NCBI GenBank assembly: GCA_965229685.1
Contig: OZ245920.1
Location: forward strand, 1,798,001 to 1,862,000
DNA length: 64,000 bases
Direction of reading: 5' to 3'
Source: Pacificispira sp033344895
Lineage (GTDB): Bacteria; Pseudomonadota; Alphaproteobacteria; UBA8366; Aestuariispiraceae
Position numbers and translations under genes: made by a program. Of this stretch, positions 45,170 to 55,345 are shown one piece after another. The notes under the pieces are model-generated. The model had not been told where the DNA came from and did not search any database. It was given only the letters and a program-made list of their open reading frames with translations. The stretch's first letter is position 1. Each line of letters begins with the position of its first letter.

Positions 45170-45490
45170 TCAGGATTGCGACGGCAGGAAAATAACGATC
45201 TCGTTGTCGCGCAGCTTCTGTAGATCGAGCCGCAGGCGTTCCTCAAGCATGTCGAGATCCAGGCTGCGCTTGTCCAGCAGCGAAACACGATGCTCCAGCG
45301 AGAGTCTCTCTCCGCGCAAGCGGTTGAGGACCAGCTGCGCCTTCTCTGCTTCATTGGACAGACGCATGAGCGCCAGCAGTCCCCGGTCGCCCTGAACCGT
45401 GTGGTAGGCGAAATACGCAAGGACGCAGGCCCCGAGAGCCGGAAGTCCGATAGCGCGTGACCGCCTTCTAAGTTCAGTGAGCACAGACAT
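45170..45490 (-). CDS. FtsB/DivIC-like septum formation initiator
   Basis: 106 residues from the ATG at 45490, with AAGGGG just upstream. One transmembrane segment (about 15-35, LGACVLAYFAYHTVQG) is followed by a coiled coil (ALMRLSNEAEKAQLVLNRLRGERLSLEHRVSLL) and a C-terminal DLDMLEERLRLDLQKLRDNEIVIF. This is the DivIC/FtsB layout (bitopic, periplasmic coiled coil) that bridges FtsL/FtsQ. It lies between the PDH genes and enolase, the usual alphaproteobacterial place. Confidence 0.87.
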   Translation of the reverse strand: MSVLTELRRRSRAIGLPALGACVLAYFAYHTVQGDRGLLALMRLSNEAEKAQLVLNRLRGERLSLEHRVSLLDKRSLDLDMLEERLRLDLQKLRDNEIVIFLPSQS

Positions 45491-45845
45491 AGCCCCTTCT
45501 TGAATCACGAAGCTGAGTCCGCGTCAATGGGCAATATTTTCAATAGGTTAACGGCAAAATCTTCCCACCCTGAAGCGGCAGATATTGCCTATTGCCCCAG
45601 AGTGAATCCCCATCTGTAGTGGGTGGGGCGAGTTCTGGTAGGATTCCTGTGGGGCAACCGATACGATAAGTATCGGCTATTTTGGGTTGTCGGTAACTGT
45701 GTAGTTAATCTGTTGTTTACCGGATGCCTGATTTACTGTTGCGCGGTTTGTCGGCCGGCAAGCGGGAGGGGAGCAGGGTTGAAAATCGAATACGTGCTGG
45801 AACGGGTTGCCCCTGGCAGCCCGCCGCGCGTCCGGTAGATCCAGG
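45491..45845. promoter_or_regulatory. 355-bp divergent region with interleaved inverted repeats and four GANTC sites
   Basis: No convincing gene. It holds inverted repeat pairs GGCAATAT (45530-45537)/ATATTGCC (45582-45589) and CAATAGG (45541-45547)/CCTATTG (45588-45594). GANTC sites occur at 45502-45506, 45515-45519, 45604-45608 and 45642-45646. A GTG-initiated 71-codon frame at 45623-45838 has a hydrophobic stretch but no SD. Likely promoters for the FtsB-like gene and the sensor kinase. Confidence 0.45.
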
Positions 45846-48023
45846 ATGCGTAGTCGTCGGCTAATTCTTTACGTCGCGGTTGTCTGGTTGATTCTGATCG
45901 TCAGTTTCGGGACCGTGGCGTATTGGGCCGATCAGACGACCAGGCGCTATCACGAGGAACTTTTCAACGAACAGCAACTTACCCAGGTCTCGCTCGCCAA
46001 GCGCGGGCTTGAGAACCATCTTGGGCAGATTGTCGGTTTCCTGCTGGATGTCACATCGGAAATGCGGTGGAACATTGCCAGCGTTGCGGGCACCGGGCTC
46101 GACCCGATCATGGAGCGCATCCTGAAGCGGCCCGAAATCCTGGCGGTCGAGCTGTTCGTCGGTGATGACGAGAAGCCATTGGCCCGCTGGACGGACGATG
46201 GCATGCCCTCCCCCGGCCTCGTCGAGGCCCTCGACATGTTTTGTATGGCCACGCCTTTTGACCGCAGCCTGCCCGTTCGCTTTCCTGAATTCTATCTGAC
46301 ACCCAACCACCAGATTGCGGGCCTCATCGTCCATGCGAACCGTATGGGCGACCCGTCCGCCCCGCCGGTTTGGCTGGCCGTGGCGATCGACCTGCGTGTT
46401 CTTCTGGACCTTTACGTGGCGCCGATGCGTTTCGGCACATATGGCGCGGGCTATGCGCTGGATGGGAACGGACGCGTTGTCTATGACCACGAGGTCGAAA
46501 TCATCGGCCAAAGCGTCTTCGATGGCATGCATGACAAGTATCCCAACCTGCTGGAGCTTGACCGCCGGATGGTCACCGAGGATTCGGGCAAGAGCGAATA
46601 TCGCTTCACGGTGCAGCGCGGAGGGGCGGAATCCCGCAAACTCGTGGCCTGGGACACGGCGCTCTTCGGCGAACGTCGAATTGTCGTCGCCCTTTCGTCG
46701 CCCGATGTCGAAGTCAACGCCTCTCTCGGCTCCCGGCGCGAAATCCTGCTGGTTGCCATGGCCGCGCTGCTCGCCGGTTTGGTCGGGACAACCATCGTCG
46801 TCTTTCGCATGCGCCACAGGATCCTGATGCAGGCAAATGCCGACCTGGCGAAGACGGTGGATCAGCGTACCGATGCGCTGAACCGAGAGCTGCGTGCGCG
46901 AACCGAGTCGGAGGAACGCGTCCGCGACTATGCGGAGGTTTCATCGGACTGGTTCTGGGAATCCGATGCCGATCACCGTTTCACCTTCTTCTCCAAACGC
47001 AGCACCAATATTCTGAACATGAACATTGAGGAAGTGCTGGGTCTTCGCCGTGAGGACATCGCCGCCGAAGATACCGACACGGAAAAGTGGCGGCGGCACG
47101 CCGAAGCCCTGAATAACCAGGAATCCTTCAGAGACTTTCGCTATCTGGTCCTGTGGGGTGACGGCACGAAGCATATGATGAGCACCAGTGGCAAGCCGGT
47201 CTATGACGGTGACGGCCGGTTTGTCGGGTACCGGGGATCGGGTACGGATATCACGGACGAAATCCGAGCACAGGAAGTGCGCGACCGGGCCCTGGTCGAA
47301 GCGGAGCGCGCGAACAAGACCAAGTCCCATTTTCTGGCGACAATGAGCCACGAACTTCGGACGCCGCTGAACGCGATCATTGGATTTTCGGACGTTCTGG
47401 CCAATCAGTATTTCGGTCCACCGGGTGCTGGAAAGTACAAGGAGTATGCGAAGGACATTCACTCAAGCGCCCGGTACCTGCTGGAACTCGTGAATGACCT
47501 GCTGGACATGGCAAGGATCGAATCCGGGAAGGCAAATGTCGAGAAGTCCGAGTTCGAGATCGCGCCATTCATTCAGGACTGCCTACAGTCGATCCTGCCC
47601 AAGGCCCACGAGAAGTCGCTTCAGATTGAGATCGCGTTAGACGACGACCTGACATATCTCCATGCCGATCCCCGTGCTTTGAAACAGATTCTGCTGAACC
47701 TGCTTTCGAACGCCGTCAAATTTACACCGGAAAACGGCCATATCGATATCCAGGTGTCCGATGCCGGGGATCAGGTCGAGATCGACATCTCGGATACCGG
47801 CGTGGGCATTGCGCCGGAACGATTGGCGGTGATCAAGGAACCTTTCGAACGGGGTCGCGAAAACCCCTATGAAGCCCAGGAAGGCTGGGGGCTGGGGCTG
47901 TCGATCGCCAATGCATTGACGGTAGCTCATGGCGGTCGCCTGGATATCTCCAGTGCGCCGGGTGTCGGGACCAAGGTGTCGGTTCGTCTGCCGAAGAGCG
48001 TCGGGAACCCGATCGGAAACTAG
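45846..48023 (+). CDS. Membrane sensor histidine kinase with periplasmic domain and PAS
   Basis: 725 residues from the ATG at 45846. TM1 at about 5-27 and TM2 at about 300-322 enclose a periplasmic sensing domain of some 270 residues (double-Cache-like). A coiled linker and a PAS domain (about 370-490, WFWESDADHRFTFFSKR) follow. HisKA shows SHELRTPLNAIIGFSDVL, and the HATPase N box is in LKQILLNLLSNAVKF, ending GWGLGLSIANAL. No receiver domain and no response regulator adjoin it, so its partner is elsewhere. It is transcribed from the region shared with the FtsB-like gene and ends at a terminator. Confidence 0.9.
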   Translation: MRSRRLILYVAVVWLILIVSFGTVAYWADQTTRRYHEELFNEQQLTQVSLAKRGLENHLGQIVGFLLDVTSEMRWNIASVAGTGLDPIMERILKRPEILAVELFVGDDEKPLARWTDDGMPSPGLVEALDMFCMATPFDRSLPVRFPEFYLTPNHQIAGLIVHANRMGDPSAPPVWLAVAIDLRVLLDLYVAPMRFGTYGAGYALDGNGRVVYDHEVEIIGQSVFDGMHDKYPNLLELDRRMVTEDSGKSEYRFTVQRGGAESRKLVAWDTALFGERRIVVALSSPDVEVNASLGSRREILLVAMAALLAGLVGTTIVVFRMRHRILMQANADLAKTVDQRTDALNRELRARTESEERVRDYAEVSSDWFWESDADHRFTFFSKRSTNILNMNIEEVLGLRREDIAAEDTDTEKWRRHAEALNNQESFRDFRYLVLWGDGTKHMMSTSGKPVYDGDGRFVGYRGSGTDITDEIRAQEVRDRALVEAERANKTKSHFLATMSHELRTPLNAIIGFSDVLANQYFGPPGAGKYKEYAKDIHSSARYLLELVNDLLDMARIESGKANVEKSEFEIAPFIQDCLQSILPKAHEKSLQIEIALDDDLTYLHADPRALKQILLNLLSNAVKFTPENGHIDIQVSDAGDQVEIDISDTGVGIAPERLAVIKEPFERGRENPYEAQEGWGLGLSIANALTVAHGGRLDISSAPGVGTKVSVRLPKSVGNPIGN

Positions 48024-48051
48024 AAAAGGGCAGCATCGAGGCTGCCCTTTT
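48024..48051. terminator. Bidirectional rho-independent terminator
   Basis: Arms AAAAGGGCAGC (48024-48034) and GCTGCCCTTTT (48041-48051), loop ATCGAG. The run of T follows on both strands, so it can end the kinase transcript (stop at 48023) and the enolase transcript (stop at 48081). Confidence 0.92.
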
Positions 48052-48080
48052 CCGTAACGAAAGTCCGTGCGTGCGTCTGC

Positions 48081-49355
<1,275 letters not shown>

Positions 49356-49598
49356 GGGCTCGTGCGCTCCTTCTCTGGCGACTGACGATTCAGTGTCGCG
49401 CGGTCTATAGCGCGCAACGGGTGACGAGACAATGGCGGCCCCCAGCTTGCGCGCTACCATTCCAGAACGATTTTGAATTGCATTTCCTGTATGTTTTCGA
49501 TACCTCCGAACGAAGGTGAAGGCTGCCCCGTCCCTGATCGTGTGGCATGGCCTGTTTGCTGAACTTGTGGCTTGAATTCGGTTGGGGTGGGCAATTTC

Positions 49599-50624
49599 AT
49601 GAGGAAGCTTCGGGCACTCGGCGCCACGGCAATAGTGGCGACCGTTTTTCTATCCGGCTGTCAAACCAACAACGGCGGCAGCAGCCCCACAACGGACGAT
49701 GAACGCCCGCGCTTTTTCTTCAATGCGGCGAAACCGGCCGGGACCCAGATCGTCGACCTGAACGCCTGCTACGACCAGCGCGATGACGCGGAGAGCGCGA
49801 ATGCGGGCTATGCAGCCGCGGGCTTTCTGCTGGGCGGCATTGTCGGTGCCATCGCCGTGTCCAGCGCCCGCGAGGATTCGATCGAAACCGCCCTGACCTC
49901 CTGCCTCGCGAACCGCGGCTACGAGGCCGTCCTTGTGCCGGAGAACCTGGATTGGATCGCCTTCGGTCTGGAGACCGAGGAGGGTCGCGCAGAATCGGTT
50001 CAAGCCTTTAGCCAGGCGCTTTCGGACACCGAACGGGACGCTTGGCAGACCGCCGTATCGCAGAGCACGATTGCCGGTTACCGCTCCTTCGTCGATGCCC
50101 ACCCCAACGGCTTGCTGACACAGGAGGCCATCTTCCGCCACAACCGGCTCGTCAAGTTCGCGCAGGCGCAATACGAAGAGGCTGTCTGGGCCGGAACCGC
50201 CACGGGATCAGAGCCGGCCGTGGCGCCGCTGACGCAGGATGGGACGCCGAGCACTGCGCAGGTCGCAGCAGCCCCGGCCGATGCGCCGAATACCTGGCGT
50301 GGTCGCACAATCTCGAAACCGAGCGGCGCGTTCTTCAACGATTTCTGCGATGTCAAAAAGTCCAGCAGGCTTGTCCTTCGAATTGAAGGCGAGAAAGTTA
50401 CCGGTGAACTGATCCGCGCCGCCGATGGGAAGATCGCCAAGTTTTCAGGTGTTTTGTCGGACAATGCCCTAAAGGGCCGCCTAACAGACAACAGCGCCTT
50501 TCCCACACCGTTTCAAGTGATCGGACGCCGGGACGGTAATGCCATAAAGGGTAGCATCAGCAGGTCTGCAACAAACGGGTGCAGCGCCAGCTTCACCGTC
50601 ACGCCAGACGCAGTCAGCAGCTAA
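49599..50624 (+). CDS. Envelope lipoprotein, paralogue 1 of a tandem family
   Basis: 341 residues from the ATG at 49599 (SD-like GGTGGG upstream). Type II signal peptide with lipobox LSGC (Cys21). I cannot name the family. Region 1 (about 32-195) has two Cys (NACYD, SCLANRGYE), a Gly/Ala-rich hydrophobic segment (GYAAAGFLLGGIVGAIAV) and a segment like short helical repeats of caspase/Sel1-type proteins (YRSFVDAHPNGLLTQEAIFRHNRL). A low-complexity linker at about 195-235 follows. Region 2 (about 240-335) has Cys in FCDVKK and GCSASF. Region 1 is collinear with the gene at 51689, region 2 with both following genes. All three stand in the same direction between eno and kdsA. Confidence 0.8.
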   Translation: MRKLRALGATAIVATVFLSGCQTNNGGSSPTTDDERPRFFFNAAKPAGTQIVDLNACYDQRDDAESANAGYAAAGFLLGGIVGAIAVSSAREDSIETALTSCLANRGYEAVLVPENLDWIAFGLETEEGRAESVQAFSQALSDTERDAWQTAVSQSTIAGYRSFVDAHPNGLLTQEAIFRHNRLVKFAQAQYEEAVWAGTATGSEPAVAPLTQDGTPSTAQVAAAPADAPNTWRGRTISKPSGAFFNDFCDVKKSSRLVLRIEGEKVTGELIRAADGKIAKFSGVLSDNALKGRLTDNSAFPTPFQVIGRRDGNAIKGSISRSATNGCSASFTVTPDAVSS

Positions 50625-50751
50625 TGGAGTTCCAGAATTGGCGCGGTATGGTTGTGGGAGACGTTCAGATAGTGGCCCAGGCTGGGCAGGTAGACTGTTT
50701 CCGTCGACAATCAATGAAGGGTTGGTCGCCTTAGGTTTTGGGAAGGATCAG

Positions 50752-51642
50752 ATGATGCATTTTACAGTTCTGGCGGTCCGGTCCGCATGCGCATCATTGA
50801 TGGTATCGCTTCACATTCTGATGTTGAGCAGTGCAGCAGCACAAAACGAGCAGTTCAATATTGCCTATTCAGGGCCGCTGGAGTTGACCCTCTCGCGACC
50901 GCAGGACAGTGATCTTCCGGCTGCATGTCCTTTGGAAACGCCGATTAGTATTCGGATGGACGCCGAGCTTGGCACCGCAGATCGTCAAATCATCGACGGC
51001 AATTTTCATGCATCGAGTGCAAAGCTGAACGGGGCTGTCGTCAATCTCGACCTTCAGACGGAGCGTTTTGAGTTTTCAGGACCGGTCCCGTTGAACTACG
51101 CGGGCACCTTTGCCGACGGGCAATTCGTCTTTTGGGACAGCCAAAGCGCGCTAACCTGCTTTGGAGAGGTCTTACTGATACCCGGCGGCAGGGGAAGCCT
51201 GCCGCAACAGGCACAGCAGCCGGGCACAAGTGAGGATTCGCAAGTCGAACCGACAAGCGATGTTCCCGGTTCAGAATTTGCCAACGGCCCGTCCGTATGG
51301 ACCGGCAGCGCTGTGCCTCAGGATATCGTCAAGAATTACGGCGAGTTTTGCGATGTTCGGAGGCCAAGCAAGCTGACCCTCGAAATCGATGGCCAGACGG
51401 TTTCCGGGCAGCTCGTTCGCGCGGCCGACGGAAAGGTTGCGAAACTGCACGGCAAACTTCGGGGCAACGTCGTGACGGGGCAACTCGCGGACACCAATAG
51501 CTTCATGTCCAAGTTCATGCTGTCCGCCAGAATGGAAGGCAACGCCATTTCGGGAACCCTGGCCGCGACGGCCTGGAACAGCTGCACGGCGAAATTCACT
51601 GTCTCGACGGACGATCCGCGCTATCGCAAGGGCGGCGCCTAG
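50752..51642 (+). CDS. Secreted protein, paralogue 2 of the tandem family
   Basis: 296 residues from the ATG at 50752 (SD GGAAGGA). It has an ordinary signal peptide ending near SSAAAQ, no lipobox Cys, so probably a soluble periplasmic form. The first domain (about 35-150) is unrelated to region 1 of its neighbours. It is strand-rich with a Cys pair (ACPLE, LTCFGE). The last domain (about 200-290) aligns without gaps to the C-terminal domain of the upstream lipoprotein: 41 of 86 positions are identical by my hand count from FCDV to FTV. A Pro/Gln/Ser-rich linker joins them. The 5' third is less GC-rich than neighbours. Confidence 0.78.
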   Translation: MMHFTVLAVRSACASLMVSLHILMLSSAAAQNEQFNIAYSGPLELTLSRPQDSDLPAACPLETPISIRMDAELGTADRQIIDGNFHASSAKLNGAVVNLDLQTERFEFSGPVPLNYAGTFADGQFVFWDSQSALTCFGEVLLIPGGRGSLPQQAQQPGTSEDSQVEPTSDVPGSEFANGPSVWTGSAVPQDIVKNYGEFCDVRRPSKLTLEIDGQTVSGQLVRAADGKVAKLHGKLRGNVVTGQLADTNSFMSKFMLSARMEGNAISGTLAATAWNSCTAKFTVSTDDPRYRKGGA

Positions 51643-51688
51643 TCGGCACGAAGTTGCTTTGATGAAAACCGCTGAAATTGGGGGCTTC

Positions 51689-52681
51689 ATGATAAAATTC
51701 TGGGGGCTGTGCGCGGCGGCTGTGACGGCGGTGATTGTTCTGTCCGGCTGCCAAACCGGTAACGGGAATAACGCGAATTCGCCTTTGGAGGACGATGACC
51801 GGCCACGAATCCACTTCAATGCGTCGAAATCGACGGACGAACAGATTGCCGACCTGAATGTTTGCTACTCCGCGCGGAATGAGGCGGAAACCGAGGGTGC
51901 GGGATATGCGGCTGGCGGGTTTCTGCTGGGCGGGATCGCCGGCGCGATCGTTGCGTCCAACATTCATGATGACCAGGTCCAATCGGAATTCACCCAATGC
52001 CTGTCCGGACGCGGCTATTCGGCCGTAATCGTTCCTGAGAGACTGGACTGGGCCGCATTCGGCATGGAAACCGATGAGGGGCGGGCGGAAGCTATCCAAG
52101 CATTCAATCGGACGCTTTCCGACGCAGAACGCCAAGCCTGGATTGAAGTCTCCTCACAGCATTCGGCCTCGAGCTATGGCGGATTTCTACAAACCTACCC
52201 TGACAGCGTTCTGGCGCAGGAAGCCGTGTACCGTCTCAACCGCCTGCTTCAGGTTGCCAATTTCCGCCACGAGGAAGCGCTTTGGGAAGGAACCGCCGAC
52301 GGGAGCTCATTACAGAATGTCGCGTCTTCGGACGGTTCGACTGCGGCGGGCGTTGGGCCAAAGGTCTGGCGCGGGACTGTCTCCGGCGACGGAATCAACG
52401 CCTATGGGGAGGTGTTTTGCAAGACGACCGACCTCCTCAGGTTCGAAGTGAAGGTTCACGAGTCGAAGTTCACCGGACGACTTCACAACCCCAACGGTAA
52501 AGTTACCAAAGTGAATGGCGTCGTGGATGGTGGAAAAATTCGCGCGCGCTTCATTCCCTATGGGACCACGGTGGATTACGTGATGCGCGGCATCATAGAT
52601 GGCAATCGGATTTCCGGTGACATGTATCCCCCCGGAACCACGTCCTGCAGTGCAACGTTTACTCTGCAGGCGCAGAGCTGA
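51689..52681 (+). CDS. Envelope lipoprotein, paralogue 3 of the tandem family
   Basis: 330 residues from the ATG at 51689 (GGGGG upstream). Lipobox LSGC (Cys21) after a short signal peptide. Region 1 matches paralogue 1 without gaps (DDDRPRIHFNAS, AGYAAGGFLLGGIAGAIV, CLSGRGYSAV, YGGFLQTYPDSVLAQEAVYRLNRL), roughly half identical. The C-terminal domain is more divergent but keeps the FCxxT and SCSATF cysteines and the GKVTKVNG strand. It is separated from paralogue 2 by 46 bp. It converges on kdsA with a 6-bp gap. Confidence 0.8.
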   Translation: MIKFWGLCAAAVTAVIVLSGCQTGNGNNANSPLEDDDRPRIHFNASKSTDEQIADLNVCYSARNEAETEGAGYAAGGFLLGGIAGAIVASNIHDDQVQSEFTQCLSGRGYSAVIVPERLDWAAFGMETDEGRAEAIQAFNRTLSDAERQAWIEVSSQHSASSYGGFLQTYPDSVLAQEAVYRLNRLLQVANFRHEEALWEGTADGSSLQNVASSDGSTAAGVGPKVWRGTVSGDGINAYGEVFCKTTDLLRFEVKVHESKFTGRLHNPNGKVTKVNGVVDGGKIRARFIPYGTTVDYVMRGIIDGNRISGDMYPPGTTSCSATFTLQAQS

Positions 52682-52687
52682 CGCTGA

Positions 52688-53524
52688 TCAGCCCTGGGAT
52701 TTTGTGACTGCGTCGTAAGCCTGAAGCTTGGCCAGAAGGGCCTCCATCTGATCGATCGGCACCATGTTCGGGCCATCGGACGGGGCGTTATCCGGATCCT
52801 GGTGGGTTTCCATGAACAGCGCGGCGACGCCGACCGCCACGGCGGCGCGGGACAGGACCGGAACGAACTCGCGCTGACCGCCCGAGGATGTGCCCTGCCC
52901 GCCCGGCTGCTGCACCGAATGGGTGGCATCGAAAACCACCGGCATGCCGGTCTGCTCCGCCATGGTCGGCAGGCCCCGGAAATCGGTCACCAGCGTGTTG
53001 TAGCCGAAACTTGCACCGCGTTCTGTGACCATGACGTTCGAATTGCCGCTTTCGACGATCTTTGCGACGACGTTCTTCATGTCCCAGGGCGCCAGGAACT
53101 GCCCCTTCTTGACGTTGACGACCTTGCCGGTCTTGGCCGCCGCGACCAGAAGGTCGGTCTGGCGGCACAGGAAAGCCGGGATCTGAAGGACGTCGACGGC
53201 CGTCGCCACTTCGGCGCAGTGACCGGGCTCATGAACATCGGTCAGAACCGGCAGACCATACGTTTTCCGGACATCCTCGAACACGGCCAGGGCCTTCTCC
53301 ATCCCCAGGCCGCGCTGGCCTTTCAGGGAGGTACGGTTGGCTTTGTCGTAGCTGGTCTTGTAGATCAGATTAATGTTCAGACGGTCGCAGATCTCTTTCA
53401 GCGCACCGCTCATATCCAACGCGTGATCGCGGCTTTCCATCTGGCACGGACCGGCGATCAGGGTGAAGGGCTGGTCGTTGGCGATCTTGTAGGAACCAAG
53501 CGTGACCGTGTGCTGCGCCGTCAT
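52688..53524 (-). CDS. kdsA: 3-deoxy-D-manno-octulosonate 8-phosphate synthase
   Basis: 278 residues from the ATG at 53524. It condenses PEP with arabinose 5-phosphate for the Kdo of lipopolysaccharide. The family start FTLIAGPCQMESRDHAL, SYDKANRTS (substrate-binding RTS), VTDVHEP and the conserved RGASFGYNTLVTDFRGL are all seen. It follows pyrG on the minus strand after 106 bp that include a hairpin. Confidence 0.97.
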   Translation of the reverse strand: MTAQHTVTLGSYKIANDQPFTLIAGPCQMESRDHALDMSGALKEICDRLNINLIYKTSYDKANRTSLKGQRGLGMEKALAVFEDVRKTYGLPVLTDVHEPGHCAEVATAVDVLQIPAFLCRQTDLLVAAAKTGKVVNVKKGQFLAPWDMKNVVAKIVESGNSNVMVTERGASFGYNTLVTDFRGLPTMAEQTGMPVVFDATHSVQQPGGQGTSSGGQREFVPVLSRAAVAVGVAALFMETHQDPDNAPSDGPNMVPIDQMEALLAKLQAYDAVTKSQG

Positions 53525-53571
53525 GATGGATGCCGTCCGTTCTGTAATTTTTCGAATGCCGCTTGATGCCA

Positions 53572-53608
53572 TAAGGGCGACGAAGACGCAAAGTCTCCGT
53601 CGTCCTTA
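53572..53608 (-). terminator. Hairpin between pyrG and kdsA
   Basis: A long imperfect inverted repeat: TAAGG-CGACG-AGAC / GTCT-CGTCG-CCTTA with single mismatches and a loop of about five bases. It lies 23-59 bp after the pyrG stop on the minus strand. No T run follows, so termination efficiency is uncertain. Confidence 0.5.
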
Positions 53609-53630
53609 TGCAAACGCTGCTGTCGGTGAA

Positions 53631-55271
53631 TCAGACGAGGCGGCTGTTCTTTACCGCGGCCTCGATGAAGCCGGCGAAAAGCGGATGCGGCGCGAAGGGC
53701 TTCGACTTGAGTTCCGGATGGAACTGGACGCCGATGAACCATGGATGGTCCTCGCGCTCGACGATTTCTGGCAGCACGCCGTCCGGGGACATTCCGGTGA
53801 ATTTCAGCCCGGCCTTCTCCAGTTTTTCGCGATAGCCGACATTGACCTCGTAGCGGTGGCGGTGGCGCTCCTGGATATGCCGCTCACCATAGACCCGATG
53901 CACGTTCGACCCGTCCTCGATGACGCAGGGATAGGCACCCAGGCGCATCGTGCCGCCGAGATCGTCGTCCGCATTGCGGGTTTCGACCCGGTTGCCGCGT
54001 TTCCATTCGGTCAGAAGGCCGACGACCGGTTCCTTCGTCGGACCGAATTCGGTCGACGAGGCATCCTCGATTCCGGCCAGGTTGCGCGCCGCCTCGATGA
54101 CGGCCATCTGCATGCCGAAACAGATCCCGAAATAGGGAATGTTGCGTTCGCGTGCGAAACGGCATGCCTGAATCTTGCCTTCCGCACCACGCTCCCCGAA
54201 ACCGCCGGGCACCAGGATGCCATGGACGTTTTCAAGATACTGGACGGGATCGTCGCGTTCGAAGATCTCCGATTCCACCCAGTTGAGCTTTACGCGGACA
54301 TTGTTGGCGATACCGCCATGCACCAAGGCTTCGGCCAGTGATTTGTAGGCGTCCAGCAGGACCGTGTACTTACCGACCACCGCGATGGTGACCTCGCCTT
54401 CCGGCGCCCGGACGGATCGGGTGATGTTGGTCCATCGGGAAAGGTCGATATCCTCTTCCTTGCCATCCTCGATCATGTCGAAATAGCGCAGGACTTCCAC
54501 ATCCAGGCCTTCGCGATGATAGGTCAGCGGCACGGCGTAGATCGTATCGACGTCCAGTGCCGGAATGACGCGGCTTTCCTTGACGTTGCAGAACAGCGCG
54601 ATCTTGCGCTTCTCGCTCTGCGGGATCTCGCGTTCGGCCCGGCACAGCAGGATGTCCGGCTGGATCCCGACCGACAGCAGTTCCTTCACCGAATGCTGGG
54701 TCGGTTTGGTCTTCAGTTCGCCCGCCGCGCCGATGAACGGCAGCAGCGTACAATGGACATAGCAGGCCCGGTTGCGCCCCAGTTCGTTGCCCAACTGACG
54801 AATGGCCTCCAGGAACGGCAGGCCTTCGATATCGCCGACGGTACCGCCGATCTCGCAAAGCACGAAATCCTCGTCCGTGACGTCGGACAATACGAACTCG
54901 CGAATCGCATCGGTTACATGGGGAATGACCTGTACGGTCCCGCCCAGATAGTCGCCACGGCGTTCCTTGGCGATGACGTCGGAATAGATTCGGCCGGTCG
55001 TGACATTGTCCGACTGACGTGCCGGAACGCCGGTGAAGCGCTCGTAATGGCCGAGATCCAGGTCGGTTTCCGCGCCGTCATCGGTCACGAAGCATTCGCC
55101 GTGCTGATAGGGGCTCATCGTCCCGGGATCGACGTTGAGATAGGGATCCAGTTTCCGCAGGCGGACCTTGTAGCCTCGTGCCTGAAGAAGCGCGCCCAGC
55201 GCCGCCGACGCCAATCCCTTCCCGAGAGAGGAAACCACGCCGCCCGTAATGAAGATGTATCGTGCCGACAT
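53631..55271 (-). CDS. pyrG: CTP synthase
   Basis: 546 residues. UTP to CTP using glutamine. An N-terminal amidoligase domain (ITGGVVSSLGKGLASA P-loop) and a C-terminal class I glutamine amidotransferase domain with nucleophile Cys in FGICFGMQMAVIEAARN and the HPE-type partner in GVQFHPELKSKPFAPHPLF. It is preceded by the secG terminator and thus likely has its own promoter. Confidence 0.98.
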   Translation of the reverse strand: MSARYIFITGGVVSSLGKGLASAALGALLQARGYKVRLRKLDPYLNVDPGTMSPYQHGECFVTDDGAETDLDLGHYERFTGVPARQSDNVTTGRIYSDVIAKERRGDYLGGTVQVIPHVTDAIREFVLSDVTDEDFVLCEIGGTVGDIEGLPFLEAIRQLGNELGRNRACYVHCTLLPFIGAAGELKTKPTQHSVKELLSVGIQPDILLCRAEREIPQSEKRKIALFCNVKESRVIPALDVDTIYAVPLTYHREGLDVEVLRYFDMIEDGKEEDIDLSRWTNITRSVRAPEGEVTIAVVGKYTVLLDAYKSLAEALVHGGIANNVRVKLNWVESEIFERDDPVQYLENVHGILVPGGFGERGAEGKIQACRFARERNIPYFGICFGMQMAVIEAARNLAGIEDASSTEFGPTKEPVVGLLTEWKRGNRVETRNADDDLGGTMRLGAYPCVIEDGSNVHRVYGERHIQERHRHRYEVNVGYREKLEKAGLKFTGMSPDGVLPEIVEREDHPWFIGVQFHPELKSKPFAPHPLFAGFIEAAVKNSRLV

Positions 55272-55345
55272 GGGAGGTCACTGTATCCTTTGGCTGTTTT
55301 CTGACAAGTCTGATCGCGGCCGAATGACCGGCCTGGGTCAAAGAA

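Noticed and set aside
45623..45838. Small hydrophobic peptide frame (71 codons, GTG start) before the sensor kinase
   Set aside because: It has a membrane-like stretch but no SD, a GTG start and no coding context; the region is better explained as promoter DNA.
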